Below are positions 28,425 to 35,915 of a stretch of 64,000 nt of DNA, one piece after another. The DNA comes from Synechococcus sp. PCC 7336 (GTDB lineage Bacteria > Cyanobacteriota > Cyanobacteriia > Thermostichales > PCC-7336), in assembly GCF_000332275.1 (NCBI RefSeq), contig NZ_CM001776.1:3842008-3906007 (forward strand), in the 5' to 3' direction. The notes beneath the pieces were generated by a model. It was not told where the DNA came from. It saw only the letters and a program-made list of their open reading frames with translations, and made no database searches. Each line of letters opens with the position of its first letter. Within the stretch, counting starts at the first letter, position 1. The position numbers were made by a program, and so were the translations under genes.

Positions 28425-28764
28425 TTGTTGGGCAGTGGTTTGGCACACGCGGTCCCTTTGTAGAGCGAGTGACTCAGTTCAAAACCTCCAGGTGCGAGCC
28501 CGATGCAGTTCGGCTCACTTGAATTCGACTGGGAAAGCGATCGCGCAAGCTGGGAATGTGAGTAATCGCCAAAATACAGCTAAAGTCATCCGCCACAGCA
28601 TTAATCGCCGAGACTAAATGGTCTCGCCCTGCGCCATCCTGACTGCCAAACCCCTCGTCGATCGCCAAGGTTTGCAAACTGGCCCCCGATCGCTGCGCCA
28701 ATAGACGGGAGAGGGCCAGACGAATGGCAAAGTTAATCCGAAAGGCTTCGCCGCCCGAATAGGT
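28425..28764. repeat. Right 340-bp direct repeat flanking the island
   Basis: Partner of 13968-14307, in the same orientation. It covers the 3' end of intact sbcC and 49 bases beyond its stop. Recombination between the two copies would excise about 14.46 kb (one repeat plus the island) and leave sbcC intact next to recG. Confidence 0.95.
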
Positions 28765-31497
28765 TTCGTAGGGACGGGTGCCGCGCGGATCGGCGATCGC
28801 GATATCGAGGGTATCGATGATTTTGCCTTTATGGCGGCTGGAGCGCTGGGTAATGAATTGCAAATGTAATTGATGGTGGGTGAGGCGACCCAGAATTTGG
28901 TTGGCCTCTGCCTCTAACTCTGGCAGGACGGTTTCGATAATCAGGGCGGGGATGCCATTGGAGCCATAGGCACGCGCTAATTCGCGATAGACCTGCAGTT
29001 GGCGACGGAATTGGGCCAATTGTTGTGTTGTGTCGGCCCGATCCTGTTCCAGGGTTTCAAATTGCCGCAGTTGCTGTTGCTTGGCCCCCAACTGAGACAG
29101 GATGCGATCGAGGGTTTTGCGCCGCTGCCCGATCGCCGTTTCGAATTCGGTGGCACTGGCAGTCGCGGCGCAGGGGGCCGAGCGGTCGAGCTCAGCCAAT
29201 TCCCGCTGGGCGGCGTCGAGGCGCTGTTGGCAATCGCTGAGGGCTTGGCGGTGGGTGTGGAGCAGTTGTTCGAGCTCGGCACAGGCGGCGGTGCATTGGG
29301 GCAGTTGCTCGCGGGCCTGTTGTAGGGCCTCCGCTTGCGATCGCCACTGTTGCAGGGCTTTGAGTTGTTGCTGCAGTTGCTGGTGGGCGGTTTCGTCGTA
29401 GGGGATGCAGGCGAAGCGCTCGCGCACTTGGCTCAACTGCTGCGCGAGCTGGACAATCTCCCGATTTTGGGCTTGGGTGGGGGCGTTGAGGGTGGCGATT
29501 TGGCTGCAGCAATCGGCGATGGCAGCGCGGGTGCGGTCGAGCCGCTGTCGGGCTTTGCGCAGTTCGCTCTGCTTGAAGGCGGCCCACCGCCAGCGTTCGA
29601 CCTCCGAACGGCAGAGGGCGTGGTCTTTGTCGTTGTAGTTGAGCTGGGCAAGGGCGGCGTCCACTGCGGCCAGATGCGAGCGGGCGCTGAAGGCATAGGT
29701 TCGGGCGGCGAGGATAGCGTCGATTTCCTCCAGTTCGGCCTGCCACAGTTGCACCTGCTCTGTTTGCTGTTGGCTGGCTTCCAATTGCTGCCGCAAGCGT
29801 CCCTGCTGTTCGAGCTGGCGGTCGAAGGGGGCGAGTTGCTCGGATAAATCGCGATATTCCGTTTGCAACAATTCAATTTCGCGGTCTGACACCGCCAATT
29901 GCTCCCGAATTACCCAAATTTGCTCGGAGACGTCTTCCTGCTGCACCTGCTGTTTGGTGAAGACGGCGGTGCGGCGATCGCCTTCTAGTGCCTGCTCGCA
30001 TAACGGACAGGCTTGCCCTGGCGATTGCAGTTGACGAGAGCGATCTTCCAACCGCTGCCATTCCCGCTGCAGCGATCGCTGTCGCTCCTGTAACTGTTGC
30101 ACCAAGGCCCGCCGCTCTTGGCCCTTTTCCAACACCCGCTGTTGATAGACTCGCAATTTGTGCAGCTCTTCCAACTGTGTTTCGATTTCGGCCACGGCTT
30201 GGGCTACCTGTTGGTGCTGCGCCATTTGCTGGGCCTCGCTGACCTGTTGGTGCAGGGTTTCTTGGCGGGCTAGCAGGCGATCGCGGTCTCGCTCGATGGC
30301 GCTTTGGTAGGTTTGCTGTTGAGCGAGTAGGGGGGCGGCTTTGGCTTGCAGGCGATCGAGCCGGGTCAGATTGGCTTGGGCTTGACGGTAGCTGGCGACG
30401 GCGCTGGCGATGCGATCGCCTTCCGCCACAATGGCTCGATCGGCGGCTTGGGTGTGTTCCAACTGTTCCAGTTGGGTTTGCAGTTTGTGGAGGGCTAGCG
30501 ACTGTTGGTGTTCCCGTGCGGCGATTTGGGTTTGTAGGTCCTGTTGTGCTTGGAGTAGGGTTTGGCGCTGTTGGAATTGCTGTTGTAGCTGTTCGACCTG
30601 CTGGGCTATCTGGCGGTATTGGCGATCGCCTGCCTCAATCGTGGCGGCGCGATCGATCGATTGCTGCAGGTCTTGACGCCGCTGCCGTTGCTGTCGCCAT
30701 TGGGATTCGGTCTGCTGCAGTGTGGCCCGCAAGGTCTCTAACTGCTGCTGTTGCCAGTCCTGCTGTTGTTGGGCTTGCTGGCAGCGGCGATCGCGAGCTT
30801 TGACGGCTTCTAGCAGGTGGCGATCGGAGTCTTGCGCGGCTTCTAACTGCACCTGTTGCGCGTGCAGGGCTTCAAATTCTGTCTGAATTTGCTGTTGCTG
30901 TTGTAGTTGGGCGGTTTGTCGGTCCAGTTGCTTTTGGTACAATTCCACCTGCAGTTTGGCGGTGCGGAATTGTTCTCGACATTGTTCGGCTAAGCGTTCG
31001 TATTGCTGCAATTCCAACATTTCGGCTAGCAGTCGCTTGCGATCGCCGGGTCGTTTGAGGGTAAATTCGTCTGCTCGTCCCTGCCGTAAATAGGCGGAGT
31101 TAATGAAGGTGTTGTAGTCCAGTCTTAACTGGGTTTGGATGGCTTGTTGGGTGGCTCGGATGCCTTTTTGGGTGAGCGATCGCCAACCTTGCCCGGTTTG
31201 GATTTGCCATTCTAGAGAGCCTTGTCCGTTGAGCGATCGGCTGCGTAAGATGCGGTAGGTTTGGGCGAAGGATTGGTAGATGACTTCAACTTGGGCTTCT
31301 GTGGCTCCCTGTCGAATTAAATGGTCTTCGACGCTGACGCGACATTGTCCCCAAATTCCCCAGGTGAGGGCTTCGAGTAGGGCGGATTTTCCTGCGCCGT
31401 TGTCGCCACAAATACAGGCTGTGTGGAGATTGCTAAAATCTAAAACAGCTCGCTCGTAGCTGAAGAACTGGCGTAGGGTAAGGCGGACGGGTATCAC
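28474..31497 (-). CDS. sbcC: Exonuclease subunit SbcC
   Basis: A 1007-residue SMC-like ATPase. The N-terminal head has Walker A GDNGAGKSALLEAL near residue 35. Long Gln-rich coiled-coil arms (about 180-490 and 520-800) flank a zinc hook CPLCEQALEG near 500. The C-terminal head has the signature YSGGEAFRINFAIRLALS and Walker B LAIDEGFGSQD. With SbcD it processes DNA ends, hairpins and inverted repeats. No sbcD lies in the window, so the partner is encoded elsewhere or before this gene in another locus. The start has a weak ribosome site; ATG at 31497 gives the family-typical MIPVRLTLRQFFSY. Its last 96 codons are duplicated at 14017-14307. Confidence 0.95.
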   Translation of the reverse strand: MIPVRLTLRQFFSYERAVLDFSNLHTACICGDNGAGKSALLEALTWGIWGQCRVSVEDHLIRQGATEAQVEVIYQSFAQTYRILRSRSLNGQGSLEWQIQTGQGWRSLTQKGIRATQQAIQTQLRLDYNTFINSAYLRQGRADEFTLKRPGDRKRLLAEMLELQQYERLAEQCREQFRTAKLQVELYQKQLDRQTAQLQQQQQIQTEFEALHAQQVQLEAAQDSDRHLLEAVKARDRRCQQAQQQQDWQQQQLETLRATLQQTESQWRQQRQRRQDLQQSIDRAATIEAGDRQYRQIAQQVEQLQQQFQQRQTLLQAQQDLQTQIAAREHQQSLALHKLQTQLEQLEHTQAADRAIVAEGDRIASAVASYRQAQANLTRLDRLQAKAAPLLAQQQTYQSAIERDRDRLLARQETLHQQVSEAQQMAQHQQVAQAVAEIETQLEELHKLRVYQQRVLEKGQERRALVQQLQERQRSLQREWQRLEDRSRQLQSPGQACPLCEQALEGDRRTAVFTKQQVQQEDVSEQIWVIREQLAVSDREIELLQTEYRDLSEQLAPFDRQLEQQGRLRQQLEASQQQTEQVQLWQAELEEIDAILAARTYAFSARSHLAAVDAALAQLNYNDKDHALCRSEVERWRWAAFKQSELRKARQRLDRTRAAIADCCSQIATLNAPTQAQNREIVQLAQQLSQVRERFACIPYDETAHQQLQQQLKALQQWRSQAEALQQAREQLPQCTAACAELEQLLHTHRQALSDCQQRLDAAQRELAELDRSAPCAATASATEFETAIGQRRKTLDRILSQLGAKQQQLRQFETLEQDRADTTQQLAQFRRQLQVYRELARAYGSNGIPALIIETVLPELEAEANQILGRLTHHQLHLQFITQRSSRHKGKIIDTLDIAIADPRGTRPYETYSGGEAFRINFAIRLALSRLLAQRSGASLQTLAIDEGFGSQDGAGRDHLVSAINAVADDFSCILAITHIPSLRDRFPSRIQVSRTASGSHLEVLN

Positions 31498-31582
31498 CAG
31501 TCAATAGCCATGTTTTGGTTTTAGTTGAATTAAAACATACCTCTAGAATCTATCTGATATTGTTGCGGGGGGAAAGGCGGGA

Positions 31583-31680
31583 GCCCTCACCCCCGGCCCC
31601 TCTCCCTGGGGAGAGGGGAGTGACAGCCGGGGGGAGTGACAGCCGGGGGGAGGGGAGTAGCAGCCGGGGGGAGGGGCTGA
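31583..31680 (+). repeat. GC-rich repeat, left inverted copy around the SIR2/STAND remnant
   Basis: Begins GCCCTCACCCCCGGCCCCTC, then CTCCCTGGGGAGAGGGG, which is self-complementary. Three or four units of 16-21 bp of the type GGGGAGTGACAGCCGG follow. The reverse-complement version ends at 33584. Shorter relatives lie at 2397 and 34577. This looks like a dispersed repeat family of the genome. Confidence 0.8.
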
Positions 31681-31767
31681 ACTTGTGGTTGTTTGTGGTT
31701 CGGGTCGGTTAGTCTCGTCAAATTTGGGTGAATTCGGCAGAATGAGACGGTGTATGGTGATGCGACG

Positions 31768-32565
31768 ATGTCTGCCTATCTGGTTAACGAACTCAAAGGA
31801 TTAGTCGCCGATCGCAAGGTGGTTGTCATTGTTGGGGCTGGGGTGTCGATCGCCGCTACTGGCAATCATCCGGTGGCGTCTTGGATGGGTTTGCTCGAAC
31901 ATGGCGTGCGCCAGTGCCAGAAGTTGGGTCGGGCGCAACGGGCTTGGGTGCAAAGAAAGCTGGCGGCGTTGAACGATCGCGATTGCGAGCTGTCAGAAAT
32001 CTTGGCGATCGCTAGCGAGCTTGAAGCCAGATTGAATGCGTCTGGGGGAGAGTTTCGGCGGTGGCTGCGGGAGACGGTAGGGGAGTTGTCGGCGATCGAG
32101 CGGGGGGCGATCGAAGCCTTGCAGGATTTGGGGGCGGTGATTGCAACGACCAATTATGACGGGTTGCTGGAAGAGGTGACGGGCTTGCGACCGGTGACTT
32201 GGTTGGAGACTGCGCGGGTGGAGCGGGTGCTGCGGGGAGACGAACAAGGAATTTTGCACTTGCACGGCTATTGGGAACAGCCGGAATCTGTTGTGTTGGG
32301 GATTCGGTCTTATGAGGATGTGCGGCGGAGCGAGCACGCACAGACGATGCAAATGGAGATTTGGCTGCGTTTTTGGGCGGTCTTGCACCCTCTGCGATTG
32401 AGGTGGGGGATCTGCAAGCTCAGCAAGAGAGAGAGCAGCAGCGACAGCGGGAAACAGGGATTCCGTCGAATTTGCCCTATAGCGGCGTGGCGCAGTTTGT
32501 GGGGCGGGAGCGGGTATTGGTGCAGTTGCACGAGATGTTGCAGCGGGGCGATCGCGTTGCGGTGA
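31768..32565 (+). pseudogene. SIR2-domain part of a broken SIR2/NB-ARC/TPR gene
   Basis: From the ATG at 31768 the frame encodes an N-terminal SIR2-like domain: VVVIVGAGVSIAATG (NAD-binding glycine loop), AVIATTNYDGLLEE near residue 127, LHLHGYWEQPESVVLG near 170 and SYEDVRRSE near 190. Sequence after about base 32356 in this frame is out-of-frame noise. In intact relatives the SIR2 effector, an NADase in several antiphage systems, is joined to a STAND NTPase and a repeat sensor. The rest of the SIR2 domain is deleted, and the next module continues in another frame. A GTG at 31750 is an alternative start. Confidence 0.8.
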
Positions 32566-32900
32566 CGGCGATCGCGGGGATGGGGGGGATTGGCAAGACG
32601 GAGTTGGCGCTGCAATATGCTCGGCGGTATTTGGAGGGGTATCGGGGTGGGGTCTGTTGGCTGGCGGTGCGGGGGGCTGAGTTGGATACTCAGTTAGAGA
32701 GTTTTATGCGCACTCACTTCAACCGTTCGCAGGGTCGCTACGAGCAAGCGGAACCGCTGTACCGGCAGGCGCTGGAGTTGAGGCGCGAACTGTTGGGAGA
32801 GAAGCATCCCGATGTCGCCACCAGCCTCACAATTTGGCAGAACTCTATCGGCTACAGAACCGTTATGAGCAAGCAGAGCCACTCTTTTTGCAAGCCCTAG
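32361..32900 (+). pseudogene. NB-ARC NTPase start and first TPR of the broken gene
   Basis: Second frame of the same ruined gene. It has the linker NLPYSGVAQFVGRERVLVQL, typical of cyanobacterial NB-ARC proteins, and Walker A AIAGMGGIGKTELALQYA, then GGVCWLAVRG. The remainder of the NTPase (Walker B, sensor motifs, winged helix) is missing: after LESFMRTHF the frame jumps into a TPR unit RSQGRYEQAEPLYRQALELR, a deletion of several hundred residues. Near 32829-32832 the text CTCACAAT stands where the TPR consensus L-N-N needs CTCAACAAT, a one-base loss that shifts the frame. Confidence 0.8.
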
Positions 32901-33250
32901 AGCTGGGACTAGCTTCTTTGGGCAAGAAACATCTATCCATTGCATTCGATTGGGCTAGGCTGGCACAGCTTTATCGACAGCAGAAAAAATACGCTAAAGC
33001 TGAGACGTTCGCCCTCAAAGCATTAACCCTACGCGAGCAAACATTGGGGCCAGAGCACCCAGAAGTCGGCATCAGCCTCAAAATTGTGGCCGAAGTTTGC
33101 GAAGCTCGCGGGCAATCTGCAGAAGCCCTCTCCTATTACCGCCGCGCCCTCCCCATCCTAGAAACCACAATCCCCCTCCGCCCCGAAACCCAAACAGTCC
33201 GAGCCGCCCTAGAGCGCCTGCACCACAATCCCCCCCACCCAACTCAATAG
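32834..33250 (+). pseudogene. TPR tail of the broken SIR2/NB-ARC/TPR gene
   Basis: Third frame of the same gene, reached by the one-base deletion near 32830. It encodes about three TPR units of the kinesin-light-chain type (LAELYRLQNRYEQAEPLFLQAL, LAQLYRQQKKYAKAETFALKAL, VAEVCEARGQSAEALSYYRRAL) with the spacer HPEVGISLK, then a Pro-rich end. In intact STAND proteins this part senses the trigger. Whether the fragment is translated is unknown. Confidence 0.75.
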
Positions 33251-33479
33251 CCCCTCTATACATTACGCAAAAGTCTCCAGAAGCCTTGCAGGGCAAGCTG
33301 TTTAGAACACTGTTGCCTCTTGCACTCGCCTCCTACCCCCCCCATTCTGGGGACTTGCCCACAGGATTATCCCAATTAACTGAAATTGGGCTACAGATGC
33401 CATCACCGACTCTATTGAAAAACCGAGTTCGATCGCTAGCTGGCCCCCATCCCCCAAATTTGGGGGAAAGAGAACAAAG

Positions 33480-33584
33480 CTCTTGCTCCCCTCTCCCCGG
33501 CTGCTGCTCCCCTCTCCCCGGCTGCTGCTCCCCTCCCCGGCTGCTGCTCCCCTCTCCCTGGGGAGAGGGGCTGGGGGTGAGGGC
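33480..33584 (-). repeat. GC-rich repeat, right inverted copy
   Basis: Read on the minus strand it begins GCCCTCACCCCCAGCCCCTC and CTCCCTGGGGAGAGGGG, the same as the left copy at 31583. Tandem units of about 21 bp follow (three copies of GCTCCCCTCTCCCCGGCTGCT-type sequence on the plus strand, the last shortened). Together the two copies bracket the SIR2/STAND remnant in inverted orientation. Confidence 0.8.
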
Positions 33585-33639
33585 CAGATCTATAGCAGTA
33601 TTCATAAGCATTGGTATTCGTTAGCCCAAGAGAGCTGTG

Positions 33640-33890
33640 ATTAAAACTGTGACTACTCTCACCGCTAACCCTACGGGTCTAGCGGGAGCTTCTCAGACTC
33701 ACGAGTGAGAGTTGCTGTTTCACAGGCATCCCAGCGGATAAGCCTCCACAGCCAGAGAGCGGTAGTCCAACCGCCCTGCGTTTAACTATCCTATCCCCCT
33801 CACCGCCAAACGCTCTGCGTTCTGGCGGGAGTACCCCGGAGGCCATGATGGAACAAAGTATTTTGCGCAGATATTGCCCTGGGCGAGCCC
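33640..33890. other. Hairpin-rich non-coding segment, possible IS200/IS605-type end
   Basis: Several potential stems lie close together: CCGCTAACCC/GGGTCTAGCGG near 33682, CTCACGAGTGAG near 33698, and CCGCCAAACGC/GCGTTCTGGCGG near 33810. Dense short hairpins without an open frame resemble the right ends (guide-RNA regions) of TnpB-type elements in cyanobacteria, but no tnpA or tnpB is present. This is a resemblance only. Confidence 0.3.
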
Positions 33891-33893
33891 CCC

Positions 33894-34082
33894 CTATGAT
33901 GACTCCCGTTCAGCCTCCTGCTTGAGGCGATCGCAAAGCTGCTTGAGACCCTGGATAATGTGTTGAATGGCAAGGCGATAAGACCGATCGGCTTCTTCCA
34001 CCTCCATTGCCGTTGCCAAAGTCCAGGCGATCGCGGTGAGTTGTTCCAGTTCTTGCAGTAATTGATTATTGGGCTCAGTCAC
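33894..34082 (-). CDS. Small helical protein, copy A
   Basis: The GTG at 34082 is preceded by AAGGGAG nine bases away, a strong ribosome site that decides this start over the longer open frame reaching 34304. The 62-residue product (VTEPNNQLLQELEQLTAIA, then AMEVEEADRSYRLAIQHI) is predicted helical, with a short own tail AERESS. All but the last few codons are duplicated exactly in copy B. Family not recognised. The length and AxxxA-like helix suggest a small dimeric or accessory protein; no role can be assigned. Confidence 0.55.
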   Translation of the reverse strand: MTEPNNQLLQELEQLTAIAWTLATAMEVEEADRSYRLAIQHIIQGLKQLCDRLKQEAERESS

Positions 34083-34279
34083 GGTGCGCTTCTCCCTTGT
34101 TAGTAGAACGGTCACCACCTGTTGGGGAGGTGACCGGGAGTTAAGAAACCGCACACAAGCACGGCCACGGCACTTTTTAGCCGGAGCCTGGACATTTAGT
34201 ACCGTCTCCCGGTCATAAAACCGAAAGACGGCATGATTTGCGGCCCATGCCAGCCGCTTGTGTGAGGGGTTCTTAAGCC
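33915..34279. repeat. 365-bp direct repeat, copy A
   Basis: Identical to 35315-35679 at every base compared, spaced exactly 1400 bases apart. It spans most of the small helical-protein gene and about 200 bases of its structured upstream region. Confidence 0.95.
34095..34231 (-). promoter_or_regulatory. Structured leader upstream of the small helical-protein gene
   Basis: On the minus strand the leader can form three stems: CCGTCT/AGACGG with an inner CGGT/ACCG (34202-34231); ACCGGGAG (34206-34213) with CTCCCGGT (34133-34140), which overlaps and competes with the first; and CGGTCACC/GGTGACCG (34109-34136) just before the ribosome site AAGGGAG. Mutually exclusive stems are a feature of switching leaders, but I recognise no riboswitch class. 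The same leader is in copy B (35495-35631). Confidence 0.35.
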
Positions 34280-34304
34280 CCAGGATGGCGGATATGTATG
34301 CCAT

Positions 34305-34809
34305 CCCATAGCAAGGCTATCACTCCTCAGAGTGAGCTTGCCTAGGCGTTGTTACCGACAGCCGCTGAAAGCTTTATGGACGTGAATTCGACACACCGAA
34401 CCGCCCTCAGCGCAAGCTCAGCCGAGGGGTGGGCCAATGCAGAGCCTAGAAGCAAAACCAAAACATATTCCTAAAAGCGATCGCCCCAAACCCAACATTG
34501 ATATCCAACAGTCCATCACTCAAAACTTCAGGCTGTTTCTCCCCTCGCCCAAACTTGGGAGAGGGGCCGGGGGTGAGGGCCAATGCAGAGTCTAGAAGTA
34601 AAACCAAAACATAATGATAATGCGCTCTGAATATGAGACTTGCGTAATAAAATGCCGATCTGACGATAACAATACTATTTTTGTTGGTAAACCAGTAAAA
34701 ACACTGCCTTGGATTAAGTGGGTTCCAGTGGCTAGCTCAGTGACTGGAACTGGGTGTGGGTGTTATGTTTTAGAGCAGATGTTCACTAAACATCGGTGTA
34801 TAACCATTC
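34305..34809. other. Intergenic DNA inside the 365-bp repeat pair
   Basis: Contains another short copy of the GC-rich repeat (34543-34580, CTCGCCCAAACTTGGGAGAGG-like) and two 36-bp direct repeats. A marginal 68-codon frame lies at 34614-34820. The start of this stretch (34280-34400) has small hairpins such as ACTCCTCAGAGTGAG. Confidence 0.4.
34432..34613. repeat. Pair of 36-bp direct repeats
   Basis: Bases 34432-34467 and 34578-34613 match at 34 of 36 positions (GGCCAATGCAGAG, then C/T changes, then AAACCAAAACATA). The 110 bases between them hold the GC-rich dispersed repeat, so that repeat may have inserted with, or been caught in, a short duplication. Confidence 0.7.
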
Positions 34810-34820
34810 ATGAAGCTTAA
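34614..34820 (+). CDS. Doubtful small frame before the lipoprotein gene
   Basis: A 68-codon frame starting with ATG and ending inside the first codons of the next gene (overlap of 11 bases). It is cysteine-rich (five Cys) with no recognised motif and no clear ribosome site. It is AT-rich like its neighbour. It could be a real upstream partner or chance. Confidence 0.25.
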   Translation: MIMRSEYETCVIKCRSDDNNTIFVGKPVKTLPWIKWVPVASSVTGTGCGCYVLEQMFTKHRCITIHEA

Positions 34821-35301
34821 GGTTGTCATACTGGCTCTCATCGTTACCCTACAATCTTGCTATTTGTTATCTGATGATAGAAGTAGCATTTTGCCTGAAA
34901 AGATAGAAGTATCAGATGTTTATCGGAACAAAATAAGCTCTGGAATTAGTGAGGGTTGTGGTGCTGTCATATTTACATTAACCGAAGAAATATTAGAGGA
35001 AATCAATAACCAAGGATTGATATTCTTTAATGATGCAACAAGAGCTAGAGGGAGTACCAGAAGTAATAGTCGATACTATTTATATCAAAGATGGCAAGGA
35101 ACGCCTTTGAAACAAAGTGCAAATAATACAAATTTTTGGGCTGGGATGAGTTGCGCTAAGAACTTGGGTTTAGAGGAATCTTTGTATGAAGAAATAGTTT
35201 TAGCAATGCGTACGACAGGATCCTATTATACTGGCCATTATGAAGGGCAGTTAGTGGTCATACCCAGGCTGGGTCTCGTGGTTTTTTCTTATGCGGGGTA
35301 A
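34810..35301 (+). CDS. Putative lipoprotein of unknown function
   Basis: A 163-residue protein. The N-terminus MKLKVVILALIVTLQSCYLL is a lipoprotein signal peptide with Cys17 after LQS. The mature part has two more Cys (GISEGCGAVIF, WAGMSCAKNLGL) that could pair, and a hydrophobic end LVVIPRLGLVVFSYAG. It is strongly AT-rich compared with nearby genes. It lies between two perfect 365-bp repeats and its 3' end overlaps convergently with copy B of the small gene, so it looks like inserted cargo. Family unknown. Confidence 0.6.
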   Translation: MKLKVVILALIVTLQSCYLLSDDRSSILPEKIEVSDVYRNKISSGISEGCGAVIFTLTEEILEEINNQGLIFFNDATRARGSTRSNSRYYLYQRWQGTPLKQSANNTNFWAGMSCAKNLGLEESLYEEIVLAMRTTGSYYTGHYEGQLVVIPRLGLVVFSYAG

Positions 35302-35482
35302 GTGTAAAAGCCTTCTCCTGCTTGAGGCGATCGCAAAGCTGCTTGAGACCCTGGATAATGTGTTGAATGGCAAGGCGATAAGACCGATCGGCTTCTTCCA
35401 CCTCCATTGCCGTTGCCAAAGTCCAGGCGATCGCGGTGAGTTGTTCCAGTTCTTGCAGTAATTGATTATTGGGCTCAGTCAC
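35258..35482 (-). CDS. Small helical protein, copy B with altered tail
   Basis: Starts at the same GTG with the same AAGGGAG site as copy A and is identical for 57 codons. It then leaves the repeat and gains a different tail, KAFTLTPHKKKPRDPAWV, read from the antisense of the lipoprotein gene end. Total 74 residues. The tail is an accident of the insertion, so copy A more probably keeps, or the two copies share imperfectly, the original function. Confidence 0.4.
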   Translation of the reverse strand: MTEPNNQLLQELEQLTAIAWTLATAMEVEEADRSYRLAIQHIIQGLKQLCDRLKQEKAFTLTPHKKKPRDPAWV

Positions 35483-35679
35483 GGTGCGCTTCTCCCTTGT
35501 TAGTAGAACGGTCACCACCTGTTGGGGAGGTGACCGGGAGTTAAGAAACCGCACACAAGCACGGCCACGGCACTTTTTAGCCGGAGCCTGGACATTTAGT
35601 ACCGTCTCCCGGTCATAAAACCGAAAGACGGCATGATTTGCGGCCCATGCCAGCCGCTTGTGTGAGGGGTTCTTAAGCC
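35315..35679. repeat. 365-bp direct repeat, copy B
   Basis: Exact partner of 33915-34279 in the same orientation. Outside these limits the sequences differ at once (C versus T at both edges). Confidence 0.95.
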
Positions 35680-35915
35680 TACCCCTGTTAAGGTGGCTTA
35701 TTTTACCGAAAAGTTCTAGTGTTTTAGAACATCACTACATAGAGGTCTGCGGGTAAAGAATGCTAGAGATATTTGAACGATTTGTAGAACTCAGTCCGCT
35801 GATTATCATGGTGAGAGCAATCCTGGAGCTGTCCTTATCTCCAGATAAGATGTTTATCTGAATGGGGTTTATATACTGGAATATTGAGAATTATCAGATA
35901 GCCTTAGAGATCGAG
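35680..35915. other. AT-rich intergenic region after copy B
   Basis: No gene, terminator or promoter could be assigned. Small imperfect palindromes are present (TTCTAGTGTTTTAGAA near 35713, TATCTCCAGATA near 35840). Confidence 0.4.

Larger units (their letters stand above)
33251..33893. other. Repeat-rich intergenic region
   Basis: No gene. It contains a short MITE-like piece (CCCCCATTCTGGGGACTTG near 33340 and CCCCCAAATTTGGGGG near 33454), the right copy of the GC-rich inverted repeat (33480-33584) and a hairpin-rich segment (33640-33890), each listed separately. Confidence 0.6.

Noticed and set aside
29192-29847. Long frames on both strands within sbcC (29192-29746 minus, 29335-29847 plus)
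   Set aside because: Shadow frames caused by the GC-rich Gln/Leu coiled-coil codons of sbcC; no family features.
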